Assembly (NCBI GenBank): GCA_035578155.1
Contig: JAPWDM010000013.1
Location: 11,061,527-11,125,526 of the forward strand
From: Brachynemurus nebulosus
Taxonomy: Eukaryota; Arthropoda; Insecta; Neuroptera; Myrmeleontidae
Length of the DNA stretch: 64,000 bases
Direction of reading: 5' to 3'
The notes beneath the pieces were generated by a model. That model made no database searches. It was not told where the DNA came from and saw nothing but the letters and a program-made list of their open reading frames with translations. Shown here one piece after another: positions 1 through 11,075 of this stretch. Every line of letters begins with the position of its first letter. The first letter of the stretch is position 1. Made by a program: the position numbers and the translations under genes.

Positions 1-262
1 AATTGCAATGTAAAATCAATGGATAATATTTGACATTTCTAAATGTCAAAAAGTTGCACAGGACTAAAAATCAACAATTTTTTTTTTTGGGGGGGGGGGG
101 CAATGTAGGAAAAAACTAATTATACAACATTGCATTGTCATCAAGGGTAGACACGTATGTAAAATTTGAAACCTCTAGCTCAATTAGAACCTGTCTAAAT
201 TGTGATTCCAAGATTTGATCTAAACCAACATACTAACATATCAAGTTAAATAAAAGCTTTTA
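1..262. repeat. Dispersed repeat, copy 1
   Basis: This stretch matches 50885-51134 in the same orientation through most of its length, from 'aaaatcaatggataatattt' to 'caagttaaataaaagctttt'. It carries a poly-T/poly-G interruption near 70-100 that the other copy lacks. No coding potential is seen. It lies in the expected 3' intron or flank of receptor exon A1 and belongs to an unidentified repeat family. Confidence 0.6.
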
Positions 263-409
263 AAAATGATTAATAAAATGTTGTCCAAATAATTTTGGGA
301 ATGACTGTATTTTCATTACGGAGAATTTCACTAAAAAGAATTATCAGATCAGACTGGGATTAGTAGGATCGTGAATTTGGTCTTGCATTTGTTCCACACT
401 AATTTTTAC

Positions 410-1303
410 CTCTTGGATGACGTACTGAATACAGGATGAGATCAATACAAGCCCAAGTAATAAACCCATTAAACTGATTGAACGTAAAACAAACGCACTA
501 CTATTCAAAACTTCAACCAGCAGAAATATCCGTCCCACAAATACCATTAAATACGTCACAATAATTATACACAATGGTATCACAAACATTCGGTACAATT
601 TTTGAACACTTTCAAATAATTTCTCAAAATTTTCATCAATAGTTATTAAACAATCAATTATATTGATATTTCGCATGAAACAGTTCACTTTTAACAAGCA
701 ATCATTTAACATAAAAAAATAACTACGAAAAGTCCAAAGGTATATTGTTAGTTGGCAGATGAAGAGATCCGCCCAGAATGAACGCAAAAGCGATAATGTA
801 GTTTTTATAACTACATCTAATGGGTTTTCCATGCCGTGATTTACAAATGAAACCGACATCATTATTGTCGATAAAGCATGCAGTAAAAATTTCACTAAAA
901 TTAACAATAAAAATAAATACACAAATTTCAATAATTTCCCATAATTAAATCGATAATTTAATTTTATAAAAATATCATTTTCAACGGCATTTAAACATTC
1001 AAATATTCTTAATAGATTTTGATAAAAATAAAAATTTGTGAACAGTACGACTGATAGGCCTATACTAATCAAAATTTCGCAAGTATTTATCAAATATCGA
1101 ACAAAATAATTATATTTGCCAATTCCGAATCGAGAATAATAATAAATACAGAAACTGAATATCTCAAATATAAACATGAAAAGATAATAGGATCGTTTAA
1201 TTCTTGTACGATATTTAAAATTCGCGCCAAGATAGCCGACATGCGTCAACAAACAATGCAACGGGTTCAGAGTATTTAATATTTTTAATTTCTTGACTTC
1301 CAT
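410..1303 (-). CDS. Gustatory-receptor-like exon A1 (7tm_7), N-terminal ~298 residues
   Basis: Large first exon of an insect chemoreceptor, which would be an odour or taste receptor or ligand-gated channel in the sensory-neuron membrane. The 298 codons run from ATG at 1303 to GAG at 410, followed by GTAAAA. Six hydrophobic segments lie near residues 38-58, 70-92, 126-150, 166-190, 235-265 and 274-297. Family-like features are the N-terminal NPLH block, LWTFRSYFFMLN after TM4, and CLITIDENFEKLFESV before TM5. The frame ends at CIQYVIQE, where insect Grs have a conserved phase-0 intron, so TM7 must come from a later exon. Without splicing it would add 21 residues. Only 409 bases remain to the window edge and they hold no TM7 exon. 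An odorant receptor is less likely. Confidence 0.8.
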
Positions 1304-1319
1304 TTCTTTTTTTTTGTTT

Positions 1320-1450
1320 TAGTTTCTGGTTTGATGATTTTCAACGAACTAAATTTAATCGTATATTCTATCTAAAACCGCTCGTAGTTAGGTACTTAGC
1401 AATCGAATCAATATATTTTTAATCACTTAATATCAATGAAATTCATATCA
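1320..1450 (-). promoter_or_regulatory. Conserved 5' flank of the A receptors (A1 copy)
   Basis: The block just upstream of the A1 start codon contains 'ctcgtagttaggtacttagc' and 'aatcgaatcaata' (plus-strand reading). It recurs upstream of A2 (5845-5910), A3 (10445-10510) and A4 (15421-15480) at similar distance. It may be 5' UTR or proximal promoter, or simply recent duplication. No motif of known function is identified. Confidence 0.35.
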
Positions 1451-1586
1451 GACAAGACTTTCACGTAATTTGATTAATTTACTTCTAATTTAATTAAATT
1501 AAATAAACTTAATTTAATTTTGTTAACATAATTAATAAATTGATTGTTATTAAGGAAAAAAAGAAAAAATTGAGTAATAATCACTT

Positions 1587-1655
1587 GTACCAGGATTCGA
1601 TCCCGGTATCCCACTATCCGTACTCCTATGCTCTCCCGCTTAGCTATTACCCATA
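1587..1655 (-). repeat. tRNA-like sequence (SINE head or tRNA relic)
   Basis: Read on the minus strand this contains TAGCTAAGCGGG, which fits the RNA polymerase III A box, and GGATCGAATCC, close to the B box. A T-stem CCGGG/CCTGG closes a seven-base loop. The acceptor arms do not pair, so it is not a working tRNA gene. A tRNA-derived SINE head or decayed tRNA is most likely. Confidence 0.4.
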
Positions 1656-1865
1656 TTGACGGAATTTAATAAATAACTTAATTATATCTTACTTATATTT
1701 TTGTCCAAACTTTAAATAAAAATATATTCCCTGTATTTTTGAAAGGTGGACTAAAATAAGAAAAGAAAATAACAAGTTGAATTTTAATATCTACCGTAAG
1801 CCCACTTTTTCCGATATCACCATACCAAACGATTCCCTTAGCCCATGCCAACACAAAGGCGCAGC

Positions 1866-1977
1866 ATACAGGGTGTAAAACAAATAACTTTCGTCCTTTT
1901 GTAGGGTGACTCATAGCACCCTGTAGACACTAAAACCGCAGGAATTTTGTGTGATATATATATGTACATATATATAC

Positions 1978-2055
<78 letters not shown>

Positions 2056-2196
2056 GGCGTGAGGGAAATAACTCTTATTCTTTTGATGGGTGACACGACT
2101 GTTAATTCCGAAAAAATTCCTGCGGTTTTAGTGTCTACAGGGTGCTACAAGTCACCCCACAAAAGGACCAAAGTAATTTGTTTTACACCCTGTATA
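1866..2196. repeat. ACAGGGTGT-ended inverted-repeat element with (TA)n centre
   Basis: Two inverted arms, each ending in ACAGGGTG(T)/ACACCCTGT, face each other across a TA tract. The left arm is shorter near the centre than the right. The family is the same as the pair at 42752-43080. TA at the outer ends fits a TA target duplication, as in mariner-type MITEs. Short open frames here are repeat translations, not genes. Confidence 0.6.
1951..2052. repeat. (TA)n microsatellite
   Basis: An almost pure TA tract with a few GTACA interruptions at the left end forms the loop of the surrounding hairpin element. Confidence 0.9.
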
Positions 2197-2396
2197 ATTC
2201 CATGATTCATCGCGCATTTAATCTACCATTAACTAAAATCAATTTCAATAAAGAATTAAAACATAATTTTAAAAAAAAAATCGCTAATAATAACGGTTAT
2301 GACAATAAACTTATCAAGAAATTAATAGCTGAACAAGAGCACAAATTTATACTAAAAGAAATATATCCATTAGCCAGTGCTAAGAATAAATCATGA
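2190..2396 (+). pseudogene. Retroelement reverse-transcriptase C-terminal fragment
   Basis: An open stretch reads MIHRAFNLPLTKINF, then IANNNGYDNKLI, ending at a stop at 2396. The pattern 'hRalxlPlsxexfxxEl...IAxxNGYxxxlI' is familiar from the region just after the catalytic part of some arthropod retroelement reverse transcriptases, Penelope- or LINE-type. The catalytic motifs are absent, so this is a short relic. The hairpin element at 1866-2196 lies at its 5' end, perhaps inserted there. Confidence 0.45.
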
Positions 2397-2494
2397 TTTC
2401 AAAATAATTAACGTAAAAGCTCCTATACTGGAACGCAATTCAATACTCGAACAGTTTTGATATTTATCAGATTTTTTTTTTCAGAAATAACTTC

Positions 2495-3290
2495 ATTAAA
2501 GGGGGAGTTCACGCCAGAAACGGCTAATAAACTAATTTTTTTCGAATCTAGTTTTTTGTTTTTATTTTGTTCTGTGGTTCTTTACCAACACGGTGATATA
2601 TAAAACATGGCCAAAAAAAATTTTCTTCAAGTAGAAAAATATTTATTTGTGAGTCGCTGCACAGCCAAGTTGCTGCTCCTTTGCAGACAACGCTCGTCCC
2701 CCCCTCGCGATTTGACAAACTACTAACTACTAACTACTTTTTAATATAACTACTTGAAGATGAAGAATCTTCAAGATGAAGAAAAGAAAAAGGAACAAGA
2801 GTGGACAATGTATGGGGCTGGAGAGATTTAATAGACAGTAAGTAAACCGTTTCTTTTGTTATTATTTTTGTTTTTTACCGTTTCCCGAAAGTTGTGTTTT
2901 TCCCGGCAAGGAAAATCATATCTTAAGTTCTAGAAAAGATAGAGACTTAATTTTTTTTTTTTTATTTTGTTCATAAACATATTGCGCATAAGGTGGAGTA
3001 TGCTTTTCCCATTTGAACAATTGTAACTATTTTTAAACATTTTTTTTTTTTTTTTAATAAAAAAATTGGTTTTATAATTTTTAGAAGTTTAGGATTACAA
3101 TTTTATAGTTAATTTTTAAAATTACCTGAAACCCATACTCAGCTTTATGGACAGGTCCTTTAGGAATAAAATAATGAAAAAATATTTAAAAAATATAAAT
3201 TACTTTTTGAGATATGGCGTTCCTTGTGAACGCTTAAAAACTTGTGAAAAAAGGCCCCTTCCTCCCACAGAGAAGAGTAATGAATGTTTT
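2495..3290. mobile_element. TTAA-type MITE, copy 1 (one end missing)
   Basis: Begins TTAA-AGGGGGAGTTCACGCC and is the reverse-orientation relative of the complete element at 40107-40940. The shared interior includes the stretch with the snippet 'cagccaagttgctgctcctt'. The far end seen in the complete copy is missing here. A similar ~38-bp sequence ending 'aataacttcattaa' flanks both sides (about 2456-2499 and 3288-3327). No coding capacity. Confidence 0.65.
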
Positions 3291-3535
3291 AATATTTATC
3301 GGTTTCTTTAAGAAATAACTTCATTAACACTTTCAGTCCCATGGCTTCGGCATCCGAAACCAAACAAAACATCCCCAGAGGCCAACCCCGACCAATGATT
3401 AATTGGTTACGTATAATGTGTGCGATGTTTATCATCATCATCATTCATCACACGGATACTCACATAATCCTACTCACATAAATACATACCAACACACACT
3501 ACGTACTCTTTTAGATCAACATAGAACTTTACAAA

Positions 3536-3780
3536 AATTAGAGCCCCTACACTAAACCGAGTCGTGACATGTGTCTTGAATGCTGATTGGTACCGGCATT
3601 TTCTGTCCAAAGTTTGCGTAAAAGTAATTGGAAATAAATTAAATATTTAACAAATAACATTTAATTTAACCTAGAAAGAATAATTAGATTAGAACCGCTT
3701 AATTGTTCATTAACTCACAACACAAATCTGCTTTGGACAGAAAATGGCTGACATGTCGCGACTCTATTAATTAAGGGCCT
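3536..3780. repeat. Inverted-repeat flank of the A receptors (A2 copy)
   Basis: A segment with inverted parts, 'gagtcgtgacatgt...ttttctgtccaaag' against 'ctttggacagaaaatggctgacatgtcgcgactc'. Related sequence lies 3' of A4 (14170-14400) and, shortened, of A3 (about 9330-9430). It probably travelled with the receptor duplications, or is a MITE older than them. Confidence 0.5.
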
Positions 3781-4771
3781 TTAAGGGCCTTTTAGACGGT
3801 CATATCAGTTCTCAATTTAGTTTCAGTTTCAGTCAAACTGTCAGTTTTTCCTACGTGTAAAATCTAAAATCTGAAAGGAGAACTGAAACGGAGACTGAGA
3901 ACTGCCAGGATGGATAGACTATTTGTTTCATTTCAGTTCTTAAAATTCCTATGTGTAAACAAGCGCGTCATGCCTCAATCCGTTCGCTCACATCAATTTT
4001 CTTGAAAATCTGACAAAGTGCACATTTTATATAGGCAACTGTCGGTATGACCAACAAGGATCATGATTTTGTTGTCGAATTTATTAACATTTATAAAACC
4101 TTACCGTGTTCATGGAATAAGACAGATGTACGTTACCACAATGTAAATATTAGGGAAGCTGCCTACACTCTTCTATTAAAGAATTATAAAGAATACGATG
4201 GTAAATCGCTATGGTAAAATCTAAAATAAATAGCCTACGCTCAACTTACGACAAAGAAGATAAGAAAGTTAAGGACAGTGAAAGAAGTGAAGCACGAATA
4301 TCGTATTGTGATCTCCTTTCGTTCGTCAGCGACCAACAGCCGACTGTAACAAGTGTTAATACTATGGACGGCGAGGATGAAAATCAGGAAGGAATAGGAG
4401 ATACGTATCCTTATTCATTCGTACATAATTCAACCAATCACATGATTCTAACGGAAGTTCCTTCATTAAATTTATATGCAACAATGAATTTCTTTTAAGA
4501 AGCCAAGCTTTACTCCACTAGCTTCTTTTCTTCCGCTCTTTCTTCAGCACCAAAGCTAACGCTGTTGCAGTGAAATAGTCTTCGTCCATGAGTTGAAGAC
4601 TTTTAATGCGAAACACTTTGTTTAGGGCAACTCAGATTATACAAAGAACTGAAACGAGTGAGAACCGATCAGACCATGTAAAAACAAACCTTCTTCCGGA
4701 CTGAAATGAAACGAGAACGGAAACTGAAACTGAGAACTGATATTACCGTCTAAAAAGTCCTTTTTAGGGAC
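3775..4771. mobile_element. PIF/Harbinger-like element with MADF gene relic
   Basis: Inverted ends of about 30 bases: the left reads GGCCTTTTAGACGGTCATAT and the right, reverse-complemented, GGACTTTTTAGACGGTAATA, both continuing CAGTTCTCA. Between them lies a broken MADF-domain reading frame. PIF/Harbinger elements carry a Myb/SANT or MADF-type DNA-binding protein beside the transposase, but no transposase is visible here, so it would be non-autonomous. It sits between A2 and its inverted-repeat flank, splitting a unit that is continuous next to A3 and A4. Confidence 0.6.
4047..4498 (+). pseudogene. MADF-domain protein, frameshifted
   Basis: From ATG 4047 the frame reads DFVVEFINIYKTLPCSWN and on to KEYDGKSLW before TAA at 4215. 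The domain resumes in another frame near 4211 with KINSLRSTYDKEDKKVKDSE, closed by a stop at 4496-4498. Together these fit a MADF (Myb/SANT-like DNA-binding) domain: the acidic/aromatic start, the conserved tryptophan, and the INSLRSxY helix. One indel separates the halves. A tail of about 65 residues is unrecognised. Inferred role: accessory DNA-binding protein of a Harbinger-like transposon, now inactive. Confidence 0.55.
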
Positions 4772-4893
4772 TCAAATAGAAAGGAAACCAAGATTATGTA
4801 TGTGCCAGCATGCTCAAAACTAGGACAAGATCAGACTGGGATTAATAGGATCGTGTATTTGGGGTCCTGCATTTACGCTACACTTATATTTAC

Positions 4894-5790
4894 CTCCTGG
4901 ATGACGGATTGAATACAAGATGAGATCAGTATAAGCCCAACTAAGAAATTCATTAAAATCATTGAACGTAAAACGAACCGGCTACTATTCGAAACTTTAA
5001 TTAGTATAAATATCCGTGCCACAAATACCATTAAATACGTCATAATTACCATACTCAATGGTATCACAAACATTCGATACAATTTTTGAACACTTTCCAA
5101 TAATTTTTCAAAATTTTCATCAATAGTTACTAAACAGTCAATTATATTGATATTTCGCATGAAACAGTTCACTTTTAACAAGTAATCATTTAACATAAAA
5201 AAATAACTACGAAAAGTCCAAAGGTATATTGTTAATTGGCAGATGAAGAGATCCGCCCAGAATGAACGCAAAAGCGATAATGTGGTTTTCATCGTTACAT
5301 CTAATGGGTTTGCTATGCCGTGTTTTACAAACGAAACCGAAATCATTAGTGACGGTAAACCATGTAATAAAAATTTCACTAAAATTAACAATAAATATAA
5401 ATACACAAATTTCAATAATTTCCCGTGATTAAATCGATAATTTAATTTCTTTAACATATCATTTTCAATTACATTTAAACATTCAAATATTCTTAATAAA
5501 TTTTGATAAAAATAAAAATTTGTAAACAGTACGACTGATAGGCCTATACTATTAAAAATTTCGCAAGCATATATCAAATATCGAACAAAATAATTGTATT
5601 TGCCGATTCCGAATTGAGAATAATAATAATAAATACAGAAAGTCAATATCTCAAATATGAACATGAAAAGATAATAGGATCGTTTAATTCTTGTACGATA
5701 TTTAAAATTCGCGCCAAGGTAGCCGACATGCGTCAACAAACAATGTAACGGATTCAAAGTATTTAATATTTTTAATTTATTGACTTCCAT
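4894..5790 (-). CDS. Gustatory-receptor-like exon A2 (7tm_7), N-terminal 299 residues
   Basis: Close paralogue of A1 with the same start (MEVNKLKILNTLNPLH), the same six membrane segments and the same end, CIQSVIQE, followed by donor GTAAAT at 4893. It differs mainly in loop 2 (one extra tyrosine in the YYYY run) and near TM3 and TM6. The frame is intact. Read through the donor, it would stop after six more codons (VNISVA). Its 3' side holds the Harbinger-like element and no recognisable TM7 exon back to A1. Inferred to supply the variable ligand-binding part of a receptor whose C-terminus is encoded elsewhere. Confidence 0.8.
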
Positions 5791-5844
5791 TGCTTTATTT
5801 TTCTTTTAGTTTCTGATTTGATGATTCTCAACAAACTAAATTTC

Positions 5845-5910
5845 ATCGTATATTCTTTCTAAAACCGCTTGTAGTTAGGTACTTAGCAATCGAATCAATA
5901 TTTTTTTAAT
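5845..5910 (-). promoter_or_regulatory. Conserved 5' flank of the A receptors (A2 copy)
   Basis: Contains 'cttgtagttaggtacttagc' and 'aatcgaatcaata' about 55-120 bases upstream of the A2 start codon, matching the other A copies. Function unproven. Confidence 0.35.
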
Positions 5911-6017
5911 CACTTAAATTAATGTGAATAAAATGCAAAAAAAGACAAAACTTTCACGGAATATGATTAATTTTACTTCTAATGATTGACATCAATTTAC
6001 TACACCGACGCCTCAAA

Positions 6018-6420
6018 CAGAGGCGTAGCGAGCATAACTGGCACCCGATGCGTGACACTTTATTTGCGCCCCCCTTAATTTCTAAAATTTTTAAAATTTT
6101 AGGTAGTGGAACGGTGTATTTAAAATTTCGGAAAAAATTTTCCCTTGTAAATTTGTATTTTATATTTTTTCTTAAAAGTTGCCTTAACCACCTTTTTTTT
6201 TTGATTGCTAGTGCTGTTTTTGTGTGTCCATATATTTGGAAGTCATAACTTGGAAGTAATTCACGTAACAAAATTCTAATGAGAAGCCCAAAAAAAAATT
6301 AAAAATAATAGCGCCCCTCCTATTAGCTTTTGTTGCTCCTCTTATTAGCTTTTGGCGCCCCTCTCAAAGTGGCGCCCGGGTCATGATAATACCCCTTGCA
6401 CCCCCCTTGCTACGCCACTG
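6018..6420. mobile_element. Short hAT-type MITE
   Basis: Ends are CAGAGGCGTAGCGAG and CTTGCTACGCCACTG, i.e. the hAT-like terminus CAGTGGCGTAGC with one change. Flanking octamers are GCCTCAAA (6010-6017) and GCTTCAAA (6421-6428), an 8-bp target duplication with one difference, as hAT elements make. The interior is rich in 'gcgcccctc' runs and has no transposase. Confidence 0.7.
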
Positions 6421-7159
6421 GCTTCAAATTACGCGGACCTTTCTTACGCGCGAGTTCGTTTTACGTAAACGTAAACTTTTGATCGTGACGTAGTGAACTT
6501 ACTTGAACGTAAACTTTTGATAATGACGGATTCAATTTACGCGATTTTTTAGTCGTGTAAATTGAATCCCTGTCGAACGAATATTCGCGTAAATTGAGGG
6601 ACCGGTGTATACTGGTCAAACGGGGTGTATAGGAATTTCGATATAAATAGCAACAAAATCAATAATTTCTTTCAATCATTGTAATTTCTAGTTTATAGCT
6701 TAAAGACAATTATATTTTAGTTCGTCATGAAGTACAATTGATAAGTAATATAAAATAAATTTAAATTATGTTAAAACTAATAAAATTTAAAAAAAAATTA
6801 AATTTCAAAAATCAGTAGTAGGTAAAACAGCACAAAAATTAGGTTCCCAAAAGTTGATTCGTAATTTGCTTAAACTGTATTTATGTTCAAAAGGGTGATA
6901 AATTTAAAAAATTGGATCCTTTATTTATTTAACAGATGTAAAATTATGCCAATTGTTTTCAGTAGTTTTGTATATTTGTCCAAATTACTAATTGGGGTGA
7001 ATAGAATCCAATTTAAGATTCATAGTGAATAAAAGCAGAGGCAATGGGACCACATGCAGTATGGATAGGAACGCGTATCAGTTCAATAAGGACGTTAGAG
7101 TTAGAATAGGAACTACCTCGCAATGATGTACCTAAAAGGGCTAAACAAAATTTTAAGAA
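6421..7159. other. Non-coding spacer
   Basis: The first 200 bases contain repeated 'cgtaaacttttgat' and 'caatttacgcg' motifs on both strands, likely a small decayed repeat. The rest is AT-rich with no open frame or RNA gene that I can support. Confidence 0.5.
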
Positions 7160-7369
7160 TATTTCGGCAGTGGCGTAGCAAGCGGGTAGCAGGGATGGTC
7201 CCCGCCAGGAGCCCCCAAGGTAGGGGGCGCCGTGACGACGATTTCGCTTTATCGTCTAAAATTTCACCTGATTTTGATACTAAGAACATTGAAAAAATTA
7301 CTAAGAAACATAGACTGAGAAAAAATAACAATTAACATATATGGCTACACTATGGTTATAGTGTTCAGC

Positions 7370-8391
7370 CGGTTCTACACGATGCTACGAACACCTTCCA
7401 ACATTGGACGTTCGATGGTTCATCGCACCGTGTGGCCGTTATTCGAACCCACGAGCGTCCAACAGCGACTGTCGAACGTTCGCGTTTGGCCATGTTCCGA
7501 CCGATGTCGGTATTCTTGCACCGAGTCAAAGGGATGCTTCGAACGTTTGAATTAAGCCGGTTCTACACGATGCTACGAACGTTCCTTCCAACGTTCGGTA
7601 GAACGTTTGAGGCAATTAAGTTCGATAGTTGGTGCGACGAATGTATCTGCTACACGGTGAATCGAATGTTCGATCCAATACGAATGATGATGTGTAGGTA
7701 CAAACGGTTATTCAGTGGACGAGGCTGTTATCTGTCTGATGTTATCTCTAATGTTATACACTGATGTTGTCTCTCTTGTATAATGTGTTGGTACAAACGT
7801 TTATTCAGTGGACGAGGATGTCATCTGTCTTATGTGATCTCTAATGTTATATACTGATGTTGTCTCTCTTCACATGAACGAGTCGTGCAGCTGCTGAGTC
7901 GAACCAACCAACGCAACCAACATTGACCTTCAAACGTTCGAAGCATCCCTTTGACTCGGTGCAAGAATACCGACATCGAGCGGGACATGGCCAAATGCGA
8001 ATGTTTGACGCTCGACATTGGACACTCGTAGGTTCGAACAACGGCCACACGATGCGATGAACCATCGAACGTCCAATGTTGGAAGGTGTTCGTAGCATCA
8101 TGTAGAACCGGCTTTACAATGTTCGTTGGTTCGACTTACCGGCTACACGACTCGTTCATATAAAGAGAGACAACATCAATGTATAACATTAGAGATAACA
8201 TTAAACGGATGACATCCTCGTACACTGAAAAAAACGTTTGTACTAACACATTATCATATGTATTGGATCAAATATTCGATTCACCGTGTAGCGGGAACAT
8301 TCGCAGCACCAAATGTCGAACTTACTTGCACCAAACGTTCGATCGAACGTTGGAAGAAACGTTCGTAGCATCGTGTAGAACCGGCTTTAAA
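7370..8391. repeat. Nested palindromic elements, AGCCGGTTCTACACGATGC ends
   Basis: The terminus AGCCGGTTCTACACGATGC occurs at about 7370 and 7556, and its reverse complement near 8110 and 8390. The unit 7370-7551 reappears inverted at 7922-8113, inside a larger palindrome whose arms are 7556-7920 and 8114-8391. Open frames here come from the 'cgaacgtt'-rich repeats and are not genes. Confidence 0.6.
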
Positions 8392-8461
8392 TTAGGCTAC
8401 AAGTTGAAAGTAAAAAGATTTCTTATCAAATATCTTTTAGGTAGCAGCTAATAAATATAAT

Positions 8462-8668
8462 GTTGATTCAAAATTGGACCATTTACCCAATGTAGAGCAA
8501 GATTTATGGAAAACAATCAAAAATTCCACCGAATTTAAGATATCGAAATATATCTGGACTGAACAGAAATAAATTTATTATTTTACTGGATTCGTTGGAG
8601 TTTTTGATTGTTTTCCATAAATCCTGTCTTCCTAAACGTTGGGTAAATGGTCGAATTTTGAATTAACA
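8462..8668. repeat. Small inverted-repeat MITE
   Basis: Inverted arms of about 65 bases: the left begins TTGATTCAAAATTGGACCAT and the right ends in its near reverse complement, around a loop of about 70 bases. It lies inside the hAT element, so it inserted later or was carried with it. Confidence 0.6.
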
Positions 8669-9329
8669 AAAAGATTTCTAGCCTTTCTACAAATCTGGGA
8701 AACAAAACTGGGCGTCATTATCACATAAAATCGTGTCCAGAAGCCCAGGTGGCTGTAGTTTGCGCAAAAGATGAGAGGAGACGTATGATGTGATTGTGGG
8801 TAGGGGGCGGATTATTAAATTACTGACCCCCCTCTTGTGATCAAATTGGGGGCGCTATTTTCGAGTTGGATCAGGGACGCTACCTTCAAGTCTGGCCAGG
8901 GGCGCCACTTTTAAGTTTGGGTAAAGGTGTCAGTCACCTTAGCCACGCCACTGTATTTCGGTCATCGTAATTCTAAATTAAAACATAATATATTTTATAT
9001 TACCTATATTTTTATTTAAATGGAAAAAATGTTTTAAATAAGCAAAGTAGTTTATGCATATTTTAATACACTTGCTGTTTGTTTAAGATGTTTAATATTC
9101 CATAAGTATTCTAGAAGGCTTGTTAGAAACAAAATATGTTAAGATAAATTTGTTACATATTACAAACTTCTAATAAGAGTCAGATATGTACATAAAATAC
9201 GTTAGTATTATACAAATTATACATCAAATACAGGTATTAGTTCCAACCAAGTGTATTATATACAGGACCGGACCAACAGTTATTACGAGGGGCGGCAAAT
9301 TTTGCTGTTGGCGCCCTCTCCAACAAAAA

Positions 9330-11075
9330 CGCAAAATTTAACCTATAGAAAGAATAATTAAATTCGAACTGTTTAATTGTTCATTAACTCATAACTCAAC
9401 TGTGTTTTGGACAGAAAATAGTTCAACATGATCAAAACTAGAACAAGATCAGACTGTGGGATTAGTAGGATCGTGAATTTGGTCTCCACATTAATTTTTA
9501 CCTCCTGGATGACGTACTGAATACAAAATGAGATCAGTACGAGCCCAACCAATAAATCCATTAAAGTAATTATACGTAAAACGAACAGACTACTATTCCA
9601 AACATTAATTAGCATAAATATTCGTGCCACAAATATCATTAAATAAGTCACAATTATTATACTCAATGGCATCACAAACATTCGATACAATTTTTGAACA
9701 CTTTCAAATAATTTTTCAAAATTTTCATCAATAGTTATTAAACACTCAATCATATTAATATTTCGTATAAAACAGTTCTCTTTTAACAAACAAGTATTTA
9801 ACATAAAAAAATAACTACGAAAAGTCCAAAGGTATATTGTTAATTGGCAAAAGAAGAGACCCTCACAAAATGCACGCAAAAGCGACAATGTAGTTTTTAT
9901 AATTGCGTCTAATGGATTTGCTGTGCCGTTTTTTGCAATCAAAACCGAAATCATTATTAACGGTAAAGCATACAATAAAAATTTCACTAAAATTAACAAT
10001 AAAAATAAATACACAAATTTCAATAATTTCCCGTGATTAAATCGATAATTTAATTTCTTTAATATATCATTTTCAATTGCATTTAAACATTCAAATGTTC
10101 TTAATAAATTCGGATAAAAATAAAAATTTGTGAACAATACGACTGATAGGCCTATACTCATCAAAATTTCGCAAGCATATATCAAATATCGAACAAAATT
10201 ATTATAATTGGCTATTCCAAATCCAGAATAATAATAATAATAAATATAGAAAATGAATATCTCAAATATGAACATGAAAAGAATATTGGATCGATTAATT
10301 TTTGTACGATATTTAAAATTCGCGCCAAGGTAACCGACATGCGTCAACAACCAATGTAACGGATTCAAAGTATTTAATATCTTTAGTTTATTAATTTCCA
10401 TTATGTTAAGTTTCTGATTTGATGATCTTCAGTGAACTAAATTTGGTCGTATAGGTAGGTATTCTTTCTAAAGCAGTGCGTAGTTACTTAGGAATCGAAT
10501 CAATATTTTTTAATCACTTTATTTCAATAACACGCATATCAGACAAAAATGTCACGAAATTTGATTAATTTACTTTTAATGAATCAGTTTACTATCTATA
10601 TTCATTGACTCTCATTTGAACAGACACTTACATCAGCACAGGGTAGGGGCGTGTAAGACTGCGCACTTAATATTTAGGTGGCTATAAAAATAACAGTAAA
10701 TGTTATGGAAGTAAACTTTATTTATGTTGCTTAGTATAGAGGTTTTGTATTATACAGCCAAGATAAACTAAGTTATTAAAAAAAAATTCAGAAATTGAGA
10801 AAGGCGCAATCTTACACAACCGGTCATGTAAGAATGGGCATTTGTTAAAAAGTTTTAAACTTAATGTAAATCACATTTAAGTATTTCGACACCCAGGTAA
10901 GAGGTTTCGTTATTCTAAACTTTGATCGTAAATATATCGTAAACGGTGTGTCGTAGCAAAAAAAAGGAAGAAAATTTGAAAGTCTAACTAAAGCAAACTG
11001 TAGCTACTGCAGACATAATATTACGTCTACTAGAACGCAGTTTTCGTTACCGAAAATTATCAATAATAAAAAAAC
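9330..11075. repeat. Segmental duplication, A3 block
   Basis: Receptor exon A3 plus its 5' flank matches A4 plus its 5' flank (about 14300-16055), ending at 'cgaaaattatcaataa' in both. Beyond that point A3 adjoins B1 while A4 adjoins C. The shared flank includes 'gtaagactgcgcacttaata' and 'tcgtaaatatatcgtaaacg'. Confidence 0.7.
9502..10401 (-). CDS. Gustatory-receptor-like exon A3 (7tm_7), N-terminal 300 residues
   Basis: Third A paralogue, closest to A4; the two share IKTTLSLLRAF/IKTALSLLRAF and MLINVWNSSLFVLR. 300 codons from ATG 10401 (MEINKLKILNTLNPLHWL) to GAG at 9502, donor GTAAAA. Six hydrophobic segments as in A1; the position-4 membrane segment starts CEGLFFCQLTIYLWTF. The open frame happens to run 42 residues beyond the donor to 9373, but that tail is not a TM7 domain and is absent from the paralogues, so it is taken as intron. 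No later exon is recognisable down to A2. Confidence 0.8.

Larger units (their letters stand above)
7168..8953. mobile_element. hAT-type element with perfect 8-bp target duplication
   Basis: Starts CAGTGGCGTAGC and ends GCCACGCCACTG, the classic hAT terminus, flanked on both sides by TATTTCGG (7160-7167 and 8954-8961). At 1786 bp it has no transposase reading frame. Instead it contains other palindromic elements (7370-8391 and 8462-8668), so it looks like a non-autonomous hAT that received later insertions. Confidence 0.8.

Noticed and set aside
7352..8451. Several open frames of 67-110 residues on both strands.
   Set aside because: They are translations of nested inverted repeats rich in 'cgaacgtt' inside the hAT element.
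9373..9501. Continuation of A3 past the donor as a genuine C-terminus.
   Set aside because: The tail is not shared by A1, A2 or A4 and does not encode a TM7-like segment with the Gr end motif.
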